Assembly (NCBI GenBank): GCA_900102115.1
Contig: FNAW01000002.1
Span: 828,470-892,469 of the forward strand
Source of the DNA: Blastococcus fimeti
GTDB lineage: Bacteria > Actinomycetota > Actinomycetes > Mycobacteriales > Geodermatophilaceae
Length of the DNA: 64,000 nucleotides
Direction of reading: 5' to 3'
Shown: piece by piece, positions 16,395 to 25,374 of the stretch
How positions within the stretch are numbered: the stretch's first letter is position 1
Layout of the letters: each line of letters starts with the position of its first letter
The notes under the pieces: model-generated
What the model saw: the letters and a program-made list of their open reading frames with translations, nothing else
What the model was told of the DNA's origin: nothing
Databases searched by the model: none
Program-made: the position numbers and the translations under genes

Positions 16395-17264
16395 TCAGCC
16401 AAGCACGGGCAGGGTGCGCTTGGCTGCGAGCCCGTCCATGCCGGCCTGGATGTCCGCCTCGACCTGGTCGTAGATCTTCTGGACGTACGCCTGGTCGTCG
16501 GCGCGCTCCGGGTCGTCGTCGACCTCGATCGGCTCCAGCAGCCGGGTGCGGATCTTCGCCGGCAGCGGCACGTGCGCCGGCAGGATCTCGACCGCCAGGG
16601 GGAACGGGAAGCCGGCGATGATCGGCAGGTTGGCCCCCCGCAGCGTGGTCTTGAGGCCGGTCACCCTGTCCAGCGCGTTGGCCAGCCACTTCCCCTCGGA
16701 GACGACGAAGACGGTGTCGTGGCCGCCGACGGTGGCGACCGGCACGATCGGGACGCCGGACCGGATCGCCTGCTTCACGAAGCCGGTGCGCCCGCCCAGC
16801 GTGGCGACGTCGCGCTTGCGCCAGCTGCGCATCGCGTCCACCTCGCCGCCGGGCCAGACGACGACGTCCTCGCCCTGCTCCAGCGCCGCGCCGACGCTCC
16901 TGCGGTTCGCGGCGATGACGCCGACGGCGCGGAAGTAGTCGCCCAGGCCCGGCGCGGCCATGAGCACGTCGTGCGCGGTGCCGTGCAGCGCCCGCCCGCC
17001 CTCGAAGTGGGTGTGCCAGGCGTTGACCAGCGTCCAGGCGTCCATGGTGAGCGCCCCGCCGGAGTGGACGCCGACGACCAGGCTGGTCCGGTCCGGCACG
17101 TTCTCCCAGCCGTCGATCTCCAGCCGGAAGTACCACCTGTTGAGCAGGTCGTAGAACGGCTGCTGCAGCTTGAGCAACGTCTCGTTCGGCGGCTGCGGCT
17201 CCATCGCGGCGCCCACGCGCCAGCCGATCAGTCGCTGGAGGAGGTTCTGCTGGTTCTCGGCCAT
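16395..17264 (-). CDS. Lysophospholipid/glycerolipid acyltransferase family protein
   Basis: A 289-residue protein; the ATG at 17264 has AGAGGGA upstream. It shows the PlsC-like order of blocks: VVGVHSGGALTMD (about 60-72) in place of the usual HX4D, RAVGVIAANRRS, then VVVWPGGEVDAMRSWR in place of FPEGTRS, and a lysine-rich AKIRTRLLEPIEV near the end. It probably transfers an acyl group to a glycerolipid or related acceptor at the membrane. The altered first motif means the substrate class is uncertain; diacylglycerol acyltransferase-like proteins share this variant. Confidence 0.72.
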   Translation of the reverse strand: MAENQQNLLQRLIGWRVGAAMEPQPPNETLLKLQQPFYDLLNRWYFRLEIDGWENVPDRTSLVVGVHSGGALTMDAWTLVNAWHTHFEGGRALHGTAHDVLMAAPGLGDYFRAVGVIAANRRSVGAALEQGEDVVVWPGGEVDAMRSWRKRDVATLGGRTGFVKQAIRSGVPIVPVATVGGHDTVFVVSEGKWLANALDRVTGLKTTLRGANLPIIAGFPFPLAVEILPAHVPLPAKIRTRLLEPIEVDDDPERADDQAYVQKIYDQVEADIQAGMDGLAAKRTLPVLG

Positions 17265-17369
17265 GCGGGTTCCCTCTTCGCTGAAGGACGACGGCGGTTC
17301 CGTGCAGGGCAACGGCTGCGCGGCCGGAAGGTCACGCTGCGCCGCACAGGATGCCCGGTCAGCCCGGCG

Positions 17370-18638
17370 TCAGCACTGCGGAGCCGCCGGCTGCGGACCC
17401 TCCGGCCGGTCGGTCAGCCAGCGCCGGATGTGCGCGTAGACCCGCGGGTGGTTCGTGAGCCCGAAGTGGTGCAGCCCGCCCACGCGCTCGACGTGGTCGG
17501 CGGGGAAGGGCAGCCGGTCGTCGTCTCCGGTGTCCCCGAGGGCGCTGCGGGGGGACACCATCAGGTCGCCGAACAGGTCGGCCAGCCGACCGGACGGGTT
17601 CGGGCTCAGCGTCGCGAGGACGACGAAGTGCCGGGCGCCGTCCTCCAGCGGTACGAGGGTGCGCAGACCCGGATCCGGGCCGTCGAGGTCGCGGCCGGCC
17701 CAGTCGTCCTCGACGAGGGTGCCGTGGCGGAGGTCCTTGATGCCGACACTGCGCAACGACAGGACGCGGGCCAGCGGGCGGGTCTCCGGGAGCCGCGCGA
17801 GCTGCACGGCGAGCGTGTGCACCCCGCGCTCCAGCGGGGCGCCGAGGTGCGGCGCGCCGAGGGTCACGGTGTCCCGCACCAGCCGGGTCCAGGGCTGCGC
17901 CTCCGCGGTGCCGTCGCAGGCCTGGTGCAGGGCGCTGCGCGCGACCAGCCCACCCATGGAGTGGCCGATCAGGACCAGGTCCTGCACCTCCTCCGGCCAG
18001 GCCGCGACCAGCTCCGCGAGCAGCTCGGCGAGTGCGCGGCCGTTGTCGGAGATGTGCCGGCCGGTGTTGTAGCGCACGTACACCGGCGTCAGCCCGAGGT
18101 CGGCGTGCAGGAGCGACCCGTAGGTGACGTCCGGGCGGCCGAAGTGCTTCTCGGCGCCGTAGGTCCAGCAGTCCTCGGTCTCGGTGAGCCCGTGGAGGAA
18201 GACCGCGATCCGCCCGGTCGCCCCGGGGAACGCCGTCCGCAGGGAGTCGGTGTCCAGCGGCACCGCCCGCCCGGCCACCCGCACGGTCGTCCCGACGTCC
18301 AGGCCCGGGGCGGCCCGCTCCACGAGGTCGCCGTGCGCACCGTTCAGGAAGCCGAGGACCGCCCGGCCGCGCCGCTCCTCGTCCAGGTCCCGTCCGCTGG
18401 CCCGCTCCGCGGCCGCGCGGCCCACGGCCCGCGCGCCGAGCCCGAGCGCCAGCCCCACGCCGGCATAGCTGAGACCGGCGACGGCGTCGTGCCACAGCTG
18501 CACCGGTCGCCCGACCGGGCCGACGACCCCGAACACGCGGTCGGCGATGCCCTGGTGCACCTCGCGGACGCGGCGGGTGGTCCCCCGCAACGTCAGCCGG
18601 GCCAGCTCGGTCGTGCCCTGGACCTCGTCGGTGCGCAT
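17370..18638 (-). CDS. Alpha/beta hydrolase, lipase-like
   Basis: A 422-residue protein. After about 130 residues of N-terminal helical region comes the hydrolase core: FLHGLTETEDCW (oxyanion strand), the nucleophile elbow GHSMGG, a possible acid in the LEDGARH region and a candidate catalytic His in GLHHFGLTNH. The fold and extended N-terminus resemble actinobacterial triacylglycerol lipase or PGAP1-like esterases. No signal peptide is evident. It is adjacent to an acyltransferase gene, which fits lipid metabolism. Substrate unknown. Confidence 0.75.
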   Translation of the reverse strand: MRTDEVQGTTELARLTLRGTTRRVREVHQGIADRVFGVVGPVGRPVQLWHDAVAGLSYAGVGLALGLGARAVGRAAAERASGRDLDEERRGRAVLGFLNGAHGDLVERAAPGLDVGTTVRVAGRAVPLDTDSLRTAFPGATGRIAVFLHGLTETEDCWTYGAEKHFGRPDVTYGSLLHADLGLTPVYVRYNTGRHISDNGRALAELLAELVAAWPEEVQDLVLIGHSMGGLVARSALHQACDGTAEAQPWTRLVRDTVTLGAPHLGAPLERGVHTLAVQLARLPETRPLARVLSLRSVGIKDLRHGTLVEDDWAGRDLDGPDPGLRTLVPLEDGARHFVVLATLSPNPSGRLADLFGDLMVSPRSALGDTGDDDRLPFPADHVERVGGLHHFGLTNHPRVYAHIRRWLTDRPEGPQPAAPQC

Positions 18639-18729
18639 GCCTCTCCCCTACCCGTCCGCGGCACGACCGACGTGTGCGTTGCGGCACCTAGGCTGGACGG
18701 TGCACCTGCACCCGACCCGAGGAGTTCCC

Positions 18730-18900
18730 GTGTTGCGTCTGCTCGGCTGGCTGGTGGTCATCTGGCTGGCGCTCAGCATCCTGGGCGCGGTCATCAAGGG
18801 GCTGTTCTGGCTCACCGTGCTCGGTCTGCTGCTCGCCGGGGCCACGGTCGCGCTCGGCTGGACCAAGCGCGACCGGAAGGAACTGCCCCGCCGCTGGTGA
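18730..18900 (+). CDS. Small membrane protein (56 aa)
   Basis: A 56-residue protein from the GTG at 18730, preceded by GAGGAG at 5 nt spacing. It has two closely spaced hydrophobic segments (LLGWLVVIWLALSILGAVIK and LFWLTVLGLLLAGATVALG) and a basic tail. No function recognised; it is common in actinobacteria as a short open frame beside a hydrolase. Confidence 0.65.
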   Translation: MLRLLGWLVVIWLALSILGAVIKGLFWLTVLGLLLAGATVALGWTKRDRKELPRRW

Positions 18901-18904
18901 GCGG

Positions 18905-19072
18905 TCAGTCCCCGTCGGCGTCGCCGGACATCCCGTCGCCGTAGCGCAGCGGGTCGCCGTGCACGGGCGGCGGCACGACGGCGTCGGTCTGCACCTCGAC
19001 CTGGTCCTCCTGGGCGACCTGCGCCCCGGCGACGAACTCGTCCAACGGGATCACGTATCGGGGATCGGCCAT
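18905..19072 (-). CDS. Hypothetical small acidic protein (55 aa)
   Basis: A 55-residue acidic protein starting MADPRYVIPLDEFV and ending in a Gly/Asp-rich tail. It is convergent with the small membrane protein (4-bp gap) and divergent from the DUF222 gene. No domain recognised. Its ribosome-binding site is weak, so confidence is moderate. Confidence 0.5.
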   Translation of the reverse strand: MADPRYVIPLDEFVAGAQVAQEDQVEVQTDAVVPPPVHGDPLRYGDGMSGDADGD

Positions 19073-19163
19073 GCCGGCAGCCTGCCGCTCCCCCGCCTCC
19101 GCCGTCCAGTGCAGCGGAGGGACGACCGCCCGTGGAGAGCAGAGAACTGTCGTACCCCGGCCG

Positions 19164-19169
19164 TACGTT
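19164..19169 (+). promoter_or_regulatory. Leaderless -10 element (TACGTT) of the DUF222 gene
   Basis: A TAnnnT hexamer 6 nt before the ATG at 19176, with no Shine-Dalgarno sequence; fits a leaderless transcript. Confidence 0.5.
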
Positions 19170-19175
19170 TGCCCT

Positions 19176-20651
19176 ATGCCGGTGATCGAGGTGCAGCGGT
19201 CCTCCCTGGAGGGGGTGCTGCTGGAGCTCTCGCCGGCGGTCGAGCACATGCCGGCCGACCGGCTGTCGGCGGAGGAGGCGACGCGAGCACTGGGTCTGCT
19301 GCAGGCCCGCAAGGCGCGGGACGACGCGCGCGAGGCGGAGCTGCTCATGTCACTCGCCGCGGATCGTCCGGACACCGACGACCCGCCGCCGGGGCATCCC
19401 GGTGCCCGCCGGCGGAGTCAGGGGTCGCCGGTGCCGGGGACGAGTGAGTTCCTGCCCGACGAGGCGGCGATGGTGCTCAACTGCGGGCGCCCGCACGCCA
19501 CGGACCTGTTGTCCGACGCCTACCAGCTGGTGGAGCGGATGCCGGCGGTGCACGCGGAGCGGCGGGCGGGTCGGCTGGATGGCTACCGGGCGCGGATCTT
19601 CGCCGACGTCCTCGGTACCGCCTCCGACGAGGTCATCGCTGTCGTCGTGCCGGAGATCCTGCCGGCTGCGGCGGGCTGGTCGTCGGGGAAGCTGCGGAAG
19701 CGGCTGATCGCGGCCGCGGTCGCAGCGGACGAGGAGTTCGCCGAACGGCGGCGACAGGAGGCCGAACGTCGCGCGGCGGTCCGGCTGTACCCGACGGCGG
19801 ATGGGATGTCGGCGCTGACCACCGAGGCGCCCGCCGCGGTGGCGGCGGCGATGTGGTCGGTCATCGACCAGGCCGCCCAGCTGGCGAAGACGGCGGGTGA
19901 TGACCGGCCGATCGGCGTGCTGCGCGCCGAAGCGCACGCGGCTCGCGTACTCGGCATGGGGGACGACAGCCGCCCCGCCATGAGCGGCCACGTCACCATC
20001 ACCGCACCCCTGTACGCGCTGCGGCCGTCGAGGCCGACGACTGAGACGGCGACGACGCCGATGGTGGCCGGAACTCCGATCACGTCAGCGCACCTCCGCG
20101 AACTCCTCGCGCAGCTGAACGCGCTCGGCGTGCAGGCACCCGCCGGCGGCAGCCTCGCGCTGGCCCTCACCGACGACGACGGCGCCCTGCTGGCCACGGT
20201 CACGCCCGCCGAGCTGGCCCGCCTCGCCGCCCGCGGCTGCACCCATCACGGCCGCGAGGCTGACTGCGACTGCCCGGTCCTCGGCCCACCACCCGAGGTC
20301 CCCGGCTACAGCCACACCGCCGCCCAGGAACGCTTCCTCCGGCTGCGCGACCGCACCTGCCGACATCCCGGCTGCGGCCAACCCGCCGGCCGCACCGACG
20401 CCGACCACGTCGTGCCCTACGCCTGCGGCGGCAGAACCAGCTGCGACAACCTCTGCTGCCTGTGCCGCAGCCACCACCGCTCCAAGACCTTCGCCCGCGG
20501 CTGGCGCTTCCAGATGGACCCCGACGGCACCCTGCACGTCACCACCCCGTCGGGCATCACGCGGAGCACCCGACCACCCGGCCTCCACGACCAACGCGCA
20601 CTCCCGCCACCGAGACACAGCCCGGTCGACGACGACCCGCCACCGTTCTGA
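19176..20651 (+). CDS. DUF222 / HNH endonuclease domain protein (13E12-like)
   Basis: A 491-residue protein. The N-terminal two thirds is a DUF222 domain (AEEATRALGLLQARKARDD onward), and the C-terminus has an HNH nuclease motif with two zinc-binding pairs: CRHPGCGQPAG, then DADHVVPYACGG (catalytic His), then NLCCLCRSHHRSKT. These proteins are strongly expanded in actinobacteria and related to the 13E12 repeat family; they behave like a spreading nuclease family, sometimes linked to mobile elements. No other mobile-element hallmarks flank this copy. The tail is disordered and proline-rich. Confidence 0.85.
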   Translation: MPVIEVQRSSLEGVLLELSPAVEHMPADRLSAEEATRALGLLQARKARDDAREAELLMSLAADRPDTDDPPPGHPGARRRSQGSPVPGTSEFLPDEAAMVLNCGRPHATDLLSDAYQLVERMPAVHAERRAGRLDGYRARIFADVLGTASDEVIAVVVPEILPAAAGWSSGKLRKRLIAAAVAADEEFAERRRQEAERRAAVRLYPTADGMSALTTEAPAAVAAAMWSVIDQAAQLAKTAGDDRPIGVLRAEAHAARVLGMGDDSRPAMSGHVTITAPLYALRPSRPTTETATTPMVAGTPITSAHLRELLAQLNALGVQAPAGGSLALALTDDDGALLATVTPAELARLAARGCTHHGREADCDCPVLGPPPEVPGYSHTAAQERFLRLRDRTCRHPGCGQPAGRTDADHVVPYACGGRTSCDNLCCLCRSHHRSKTFARGWRFQMDPDGTLHVTTPSGITRSTRPPGLHDQRALPPPRHSPVDDDPPPF

Positions 20652-20713
20652 GCGGGGGCAGGGCCGACCGAGCAGCGGCTGTGAGGCGCACAGCCCGTGA
20701 CACGCTCCACCGC

Positions 20714-22111
20714 GTGACGACGAGCGACGACGAACCGACCGCGACGATCCGCGCCGCCGCCGGATACCTGCGGACGTGGCTCGAGGCGCAGGCCGCGCAC
20801 CGCCGGGTGCCCGGAGTGCAGGTCGCTGTCCGCTCCGGGGGCGAACTGGTGCTGTCCGCCGCGGTGGGCGTCGCCGACGTCGGCACCGGCGCACCGCTCA
20901 CCACCGAGCACCTCTTCCCCGTCGCCTCTCACTCCAAGACGTTCACCGCGACCGCGGTGCTGCGACTGGTCGAGGCCGGCCGGCTGCGGCTCGACGACCC
21001 GATCGGTGCCCACGTCCCCGAGCTGGCGGCCGCGAGCGCGCCGATCGCCCGGGCCACCGTGCGCGAGCTGCTCGGCCACCAGTCCGGGATCACCCGGGAC
21101 GGCGGGCACGCGGACTTCTGGCAGCTGGAGAGCCCCTTCCCCGACCGGGAGCAGCTGCTCGCCGAGGTGCTGCGCGGCGGCGTCGTCCACGCCCGCAACG
21201 AGCACTTCAAGTACTCCAACGTCGGCTACGCCCTGGTCGGCCTCGCCGTCGAAGCGGTCACCGGGCGGCCCTTCGCCCAGCACGTGCACGACGCCGTCCT
21301 CCACCCCCTGGGCCTCACCCGGACCGGCGCCGACCACGACCCGGCGCGCGCGGGCGAGTACGCCGCGGGCCACACCGCGCTGCTGCTCGGAGAGGCAAGC
21401 CGGCAGGTGCTCGGGCACGACCGGACCGGCGTCTACGCCCCGGCCACCGGGTTCTGGTCCACCGCCGAGGAGCTGAGCGCCTTCGCCGAGGCCGCGCTGG
21501 TCCTCGGCGACGACCGGCTGCTCCCCGACGACGCGAAGCGGATCATGCAGCGCCTCGAGACGGTGGTGACCGCCTACGGCACGGAGATCGGCCGGTACGG
21601 CCTCGGCGTCGACCTGACCACCGTGGGCGAGCGGCACCTGGTCGGGCACAGCGGCGGCTGGCCAGGTCACATCACCCTCACCCTCGCCGATCCGGGAACC
21701 GGGCTCGTGATCAGCGTGCTCACCAACGCCATCGACGGCCCGGCCCAGGAGCTCGCGCACGGCCTGGTGAAGCTGGTCGACGTCGCCCTGGAACCGCGCG
21801 CGCAGGTACCCGCACCCCCGGCGGACGCGCCGCCGCTCACCGCCTTCACCGGCCGGTTCGCCGGGCTGTGGGGCGTCCTCGACGTCGTCGAGCTGGGCGG
21901 CCGGCTGGTGCTGGTCCGCCCCACCCTCGCCGATCCGCTGCACGGCATGGAGGAGCTCCAGGTCGTCGACGCCGGCACGCTGCGGGTGGCGGCCGAGCCC
22001 GGCTTCGGGGCGGCCGGCGAGCTCGTGCTGCTGGAACGTGACGACGCCGGCCGGGTGGTCGCGCTCCGCCTGGCCGGGGTGACCCACCGGTGGACGGGCT
22101 CCCTACGGTGA
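20714..22111 (+). CDS. Serine hydrolase, class C beta-lactamase fold
   Basis: A 465-residue protein of the penicillin-binding/beta-lactamase class C group. The active-site serine is in VASHSKTFTATAV (S-x-x-K), the second motif is Y-S-N in FKYSNVGYALVG, and the third is HSGG (GHSGGWPG). A C-terminal beta domain of about 100 residues follows. No signal peptide is seen from the GTG at 20714, suggesting a cytoplasmic esterase or peptidase rather than a secreted beta-lactamase. It ends 5 bp before an SDR gene, probably an operon. Confidence 0.8.
   Translation: MTTSDDEPTATIRAAAGYLRTWLEAQAAHRRVPGVQVAVRSGGELVLSAAVGVADVGTGAPLTTEHLFPVASHSKTFTATAVLRLVEAGRLRLDDPIGAHVPELAAASAPIARATVRELLGHQSGITRDGGHADFWQLESPFPDREQLLAEVLRGGVVHARNEHFKYSNVGYALVGLAVEAVTGRPFAQHVHDAVLHPLGLTRTGADHDPARAGEYAAGHTALLLGEASRQVLGHDRTGVYAPATGFWSTAEELSAFAEAALVLGDDRLLPDDAKRIMQRLETVVTAYGTEIGRYGLGVDLTTVGERHLVGHSGGWPGHITLTLADPGTGLVISVLTNAIDGPAQELAHGLVKLVDVALEPRAQVPAPPADAPPLTAFTGRFAGLWGVLDVVELGGRLVLVRPTLADPLHGMEELQVVDAGTLRVAAEPGFGAAGELVLLERDDAGRVVALRLAGVTHRWTGSLR
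22104..22109 (+). promoter_or_regulatory. Leaderless -10 element (TACGGT) of the SDR at 22117
   Basis: A TAnnnT hexamer 7 nt before the ATG at 22117; it overlaps the end of the upstream gene, so the SDR may have its own leaderless transcript. Confidence 0.45.
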
Positions 22112-22116
22112 CGCCC

Positions 22117-22935
22117 ATGGACGACGACGCACGAACCGGCCCGCGCCGGGTGCTGATCACCGGCGGCGCCTCCGGGCTGGGTGCCGCCCTCGCCGCCCGC
22201 TACGCCGCGCGGGGCGACCGGGTGCTGGTGACCGACCGGGCCGACGACGCCGCGGTGCCCGCCGGCGCGCTCTACCAGCGCCTCGACATCACCTCCGAGG
22301 ACGACTGGCGCGCCGCACGCGACCGCGTCCGCACCGACTTCGGCGGCCTGGACGTCCTGGTGAACAACGCCGGCATCGCCGCCGGCGGTCGCATCGACCG
22401 GCTGAGCGCCGAGCACTGGCGCCGGGTGATCGACGTCAACGTCCTCGGCGCGGTCACCGGCTGCCGCACCTTCGTCCCGCTGTTCAAGGAGCAGGGCCGC
22501 GGCCACCTGGTGAACGTGGCCTCGGCGGCGGGCCTGGTGCACCCGCCGGCCATGACCTCCTACGACGCCGGGAAGGCCGCGGTGGTCGCGCTCTCGGAGA
22601 GCCTCCGGTGGGAGCTGGCGCCGTGGGGCATCGACGTCTCGGTCGTCTGCCCGTCGTTCTTCCGCACCAACCTCGCGGCCTCGCTGGGCGGGGACGACCC
22701 GATGATGGAGACGGTGGCCACCCGGCTGATCGAGGGCTCGAGGCTCGGCGCCGACCAGATCGCCGAGCGCGTCGTGCGCGCTGTCGACGCGAAGCGCTTC
22801 CTGGTCCTCCCCGACCGCAACGCGCGGCTCGCCTTCTGGACCAAGCGGCTGGCCCGTCCGCTGTACGACCGGCAGATGCTCGGCATGGGTGCGCGCATCC
22901 GCAGCGCCGAGCAGCAGGCCGGGGGCACGGCGTGA
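22117..22935 (+). CDS. Short-chain dehydrogenase/reductase
   Basis: A 272-residue classical SDR: cofactor motif TGGASGLGAALA near the N-terminus, NNAG at about 86-89, catalytic Ser in ASAAG and YDAGK as the active-site Tyr/Lys pair (YxxxK). The extended C-terminus (FWTKRLARPLYDRQM) is common in actinobacterial SDRs of lipid or steroid type. A GTG at 22090 is an alternative start. Its stop overlaps the next SDR gene by 4 bp. Substrate unknown. Confidence 0.87.
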   Translation: MDDDARTGPRRVLITGGASGLGAALAARYAARGDRVLVTDRADDAAVPAGALYQRLDITSEDDWRAARDRVRTDFGGLDVLVNNAGIAAGGRIDRLSAEHWRRVIDVNVLGAVTGCRTFVPLFKEQGRGHLVNVASAAGLVHPPAMTSYDAGKAAVVALSESLRWELAPWGIDVSVVCPSFFRTNLAASLGGDDPMMETVATRLIEGSRLGADQIAERVVRAVDAKRFLVLPDRNARLAFWTKRLARPLYDRQMLGMGARIRSAEQQAGGTA

Positions 22936-23678
22936 GCCGCGGCGTCGTCCTCGTCACCGGCGCGAGCGCCGGCCTCGGCGAGGAGATGGCCCGCCAGTTC
23001 GCCGACCTCGGCTACGACCTGGCGCTGTGCGCCCGGCGCACCGAGCGGCTCGACGCCCTGGCCGAGGAGATCCGCGCGCGTACCGGCCGGCGGGTCGAGA
23101 CCGCGGCGCTCGACGTGACGGACGCCGACGCCGTCCCCGCCGTCTTCGGCCGGTTCGCCGAGTCGTTCGGCACCATCGACCGGGTCGTCGTCAACGCCGG
23201 CATCGGCAAGGGCGCGGCGCTGGGCACCGGCCGGGCCGACGCCAACCGGGCGACGGCGATGACCAACTTCGTGGGCGCGCTGGCCCAGACCGAGGCGGCG
23301 CTGGAGATCTTCCGCCGCCAGGCGCGCGGCCACCTCGTGCTGATCTCGTCGATCTCGGGGCTGCGCGGCATGCGCAAGGCCATGACCACGTACGCCGCTA
23401 CGAAGGCCGGTGTCGCGGCGCTGGCCGAGGGGCTCCGGGTCGAGCGCATCCCCGGCGTCGACGTCTCGGTGATCTACCCGGGCTACATCAGGTCGGAGAT
23501 GAACGAGCACGTCCAGCAGAAGACACGGTTCATGGTCGACACCCCGACCGGCGTCCGCAGCATGGTCGACGCCATCGAGGAGCGCCGCGCGAGGGCCTAC
23601 GTCCCTGCCTGGCCGTGGGTACCGGTCGGGTTCCTCCTGCGGGTGCTCCCCCTGTCAGTGGTCCGGAAGCTGACCTGA
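22932..23678 (+). CDS. Short-chain dehydrogenase/reductase
   Basis: A 248-residue SDR whose GTG start overlaps the preceding stop (GTGA). It has TGASAGLGEEMA, an NAG motif in VVVNAGIGKG, catalytic Ser in ISSISG and YAATK (YxxxK). The C-terminal extension ends in a hydrophobic AWPWVPVGFLLRVLPLSVV, which may touch the membrane. It resembles actinobacterial acyl- or ketone-reducing SDRs. Two SDRs in tandem with 4-bp overlap suggest sequential or paired reactions on one substrate. Confidence 0.87.
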   Translation: MSRGVVLVTGASAGLGEEMARQFADLGYDLALCARRTERLDALAEEIRARTGRRVETAALDVTDADAVPAVFGRFAESFGTIDRVVVNAGIGKGAALGTGRADANRATAMTNFVGALAQTEAALEIFRRQARGHLVLISSISGLRGMRKAMTTYAATKAGVAALAEGLRVERIPGVDVSVIYPGYIRSEMNEHVQQKTRFMVDTPTGVRSMVDAIEERRARAYVPAWPWVPVGFLLRVLPLSVVRKLT

Positions 23679-23698
23679 GCGGAGCCGACCTGGACGCC

Positions 23699-24481
23699 GT
23701 GGCCGCGATGGTCCGTCAGGTCGCGGCCCAGGTGCACCTCCCCCTCTTCGGCCGAGGCGTGGAGGGCGAGGAGAAGTCGCCGGGCGAGCTGGTCAGCCGG
23801 GTCGACCGCGAAGCGGAGCGGTTGCTGACCGACGGGCTGGCGGTACTCGCGCCGGGGATGGCCGTCATCAGTGAGGAAGCCGCATCGGCGGATCCGTCGC
23901 TGCTGGGAGCGCTGCACGGCGACCGACCGGTGTGGCTCGTCGACCCGCTCGACGGCACCCCGCAGTTCCTCGCCGGCTCCCCCGACCACGCGATCATGCT
24001 GGCACTGGTGGACCGCGGCCGGACGGTCGGCGCGGTGGTGCACCAGCCCCAGCACGGGCGCACCTACACCGCGGAGCAGGGCAGCGGCACGTGGCGCGAC
24101 GGCGTGCGCCTGCACCGCGCACCGGCCGACCCGGAGAACCTGGCGGCACTGCGCGGTGCCGTCCTCCGCCGGTTCCTGCCCCCGGATGCTCGACGGGCCG
24201 TCGAGGCGAACGAGAGCCGGTTCGGCGACCTCAGGCCGCACACCACCTGCGCCGGCGTCGAGTACCCCCGGATCATCGAGGACCGGGCCGACTTCGTGCT
24301 GTTCTGGCGGACGCTGTCCTGGGACCACGCGCCCGGCGCCCTGCTGCTCGCCGAGTCGGGGGGCGTGACCGTGCGACCGGACGGCAGCGCCTACCGACCG
24401 GACGACGACCGGTCCGGGCTGCTGGCCGCTCCGGACGGCACGACGGCGCAGGCGGTCCTCACCGGCCTGGGCCTGCGCTAG
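23699..24481 (+). CDS. Inositol monophosphatase family phosphatase
   Basis: About 260 residues from the GTG at 23699; an ATG at 23708 is an alternative. Mg2+-dependent phosphatase motifs of the IMPase/CysQ/histidinol-phosphatase family are present: ISEE at about 58-61, the metal-binding WLVDPLDGTPQF, and WDHAPGALLLAESGG near the C-terminus. It should dephosphorylate a small phosphate ester such as inositol-1-phosphate, PAP or histidinol phosphate; sequence alone does not decide. It lies 20 bp after an SDR gene and its TAG stop forms the start of the -10-like hexamer of the next gene. Confidence 0.83.
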   Translation: MAAMVRQVAAQVHLPLFGRGVEGEEKSPGELVSRVDREAERLLTDGLAVLAPGMAVISEEAASADPSLLGALHGDRPVWLVDPLDGTPQFLAGSPDHAIMLALVDRGRTVGAVVHQPQHGRTYTAEQGSGTWRDGVRLHRAPADPENLAALRGAVLRRFLPPDARRAVEANESRFGDLRPHTTCAGVEYPRIIEDRADFVLFWRTLSWDHAPGALLLAESGGVTVRPDGSAYRPDDDRSGLLAAPDGTTAQAVLTGLGLR

Positions 24482-24494
24482 CGTCCCCGCCCTG

Positions 24495-25166
24495 ATGCAC
24501 GGCGACTTCCCCGCGATCGTGGACGGCGTGCTCGCGGCTGCGCCTGCGGACGGCCGCGCGCTGGTGGGGATCGACGGCGTCGGCGGCAGCGGGAAGAGCA
24601 CCTTCGCGGCCGAGCTCGCCCGCCGGATCACGGCGCGGCCGGTGCTCGTGCTGCACGCGGAGGGGTTCTTCAACCCCTCCGAGATCCGCCACGCGCGAGG
24701 GCGGCACTCCTCGGAGGGGTTCTGGCTGGATGCCTACGACTACGCGGCGCTGCGCTCGTCGGCGCTGGAGCCGCTGAGTGCAGGTGGGGACGGCATCTAC
24801 CGGGCCGGCTCGTTCGACCGCTCGACGGACCGGACGGTCGAGACACCGACACGGCACGCGCCCGCCGACGCCGTCGTCCTCGTCGAAGGAACCTTCCTCC
24901 ACCGGGACGAGCTCGTCTCCTTCTGGGACCACTCCCTCTACCTCGACGTGCCCTTCGAGGAGACCGAGCGACGCATGGCCGAGCGGGACGGCCTGTCCGG
25001 GATCGCCGTCCACGAGCTGATGCGGCGCTACACCGGCGCCCAGCGCCGGTACTTCGCCTGCGCGCGCCCGTGGGAGCGTGCCTCGGTGGTGGTGGACAAC
25101 CGCGAGCTCGGCCGGCCCCGGACCATCGACGCGTCCGATGCCTCCGCGGCTACGGTGCGCGGATGA
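24495..25166 (+). CDS. Uridine kinase-like P-loop NTPase
   Basis: A 223-residue P-loop protein with Walker A GVGGSGKST at about residues 29-37 and a Walker B-like VVLVEGTFLHRDE. Later LYLDVPFEETERRMAERD and RRYTGAQRRYF resemble the lid and base regions of uridine or pantothenate-type kinases. It is annotated in actinobacteria as a uridine kinase family protein, but the acceptor is not certain. Its TGA overlaps the ATG of a short remnant gene at 25163. Confidence 0.75.
   Translation: MHGDFPAIVDGVLAAAPADGRALVGIDGVGGSGKSTFAAELARRITARPVLVLHAEGFFNPSEIRHARGRHSSEGFWLDAYDYAALRSSALEPLSAGGDGIYRAGSFDRSTDRTVETPTRHAPADAVVLVEGTFLHRDELVSFWDHSLYLDVPFEETERRMAERDGLSGIAVHELMRRYTGAQRRYFACARPWERASVVVDNRELGRPRTIDASDASAATVRG
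25151..25156 (+). promoter_or_regulatory. Leaderless -10 element (TACGGT) before the 25163 remnant
   Basis: A TAnnnT hexamer 6 nt before the ATG at 25163. This suggests the short frame is the start of a once-real gene. Confidence 0.4.
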
Positions 25167-25258
25167 GCGACGCCGCCACGTTCGCGCTCGACCGCGACCA
25201 GCGCCGCGCTCAGCAACTGTCGCCCAGAAGGCGGCCTCTGAGACGTCCGCTTGCGTGA
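25163..25258 (+). pseudogene. 5' remnant of an unidentified gene
   Basis: A frame of 31 codons starting MSDAATFALDRDQRRAQQL, with the ATG overlapping the kinase stop (ATGA) and a leaderless-type -10 element upstream. The normal-looking N-terminus runs after about 20 residues into basic, arginine-rich sequence and stops at the edge of an inverted-repeat region. I read it as a gene truncated by rearrangement or insertion. It could also be a genuine tiny protein. Confidence 0.35.
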
Positions 25259-25321
25259 TCAACACGCACCCATGGTCGCCTCGATGCACGTCGAGACGAC
25301 CCTCAGCGTGTGTTGATCACG
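25254..25321. repeat. 12-bp inverted repeat around TTGATCA cores
   Basis: CGTGATCAACAC (25254-25265) and its exact reverse complement (25310-25321) flank a 44-bp spacer. It lies in the non-coding 25259-25518 stretch directly after the truncated gene. It may be a small non-autonomous element or a terminator-like structure. Confidence 0.55.
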
Positions 25322-25374
25322 AATCGGCGACACGTCCCCTCGTGGGCCGCTTGAGGACACCTCTCGCGGCACCG

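Noticed and set aside
19176..20651. Insertion sequence or intron around the DUF222/HNH gene
   Set aside because: No inverted repeats, target duplications, transposase or intron structure flank it; it is a stand-alone gene of a dispersed family.
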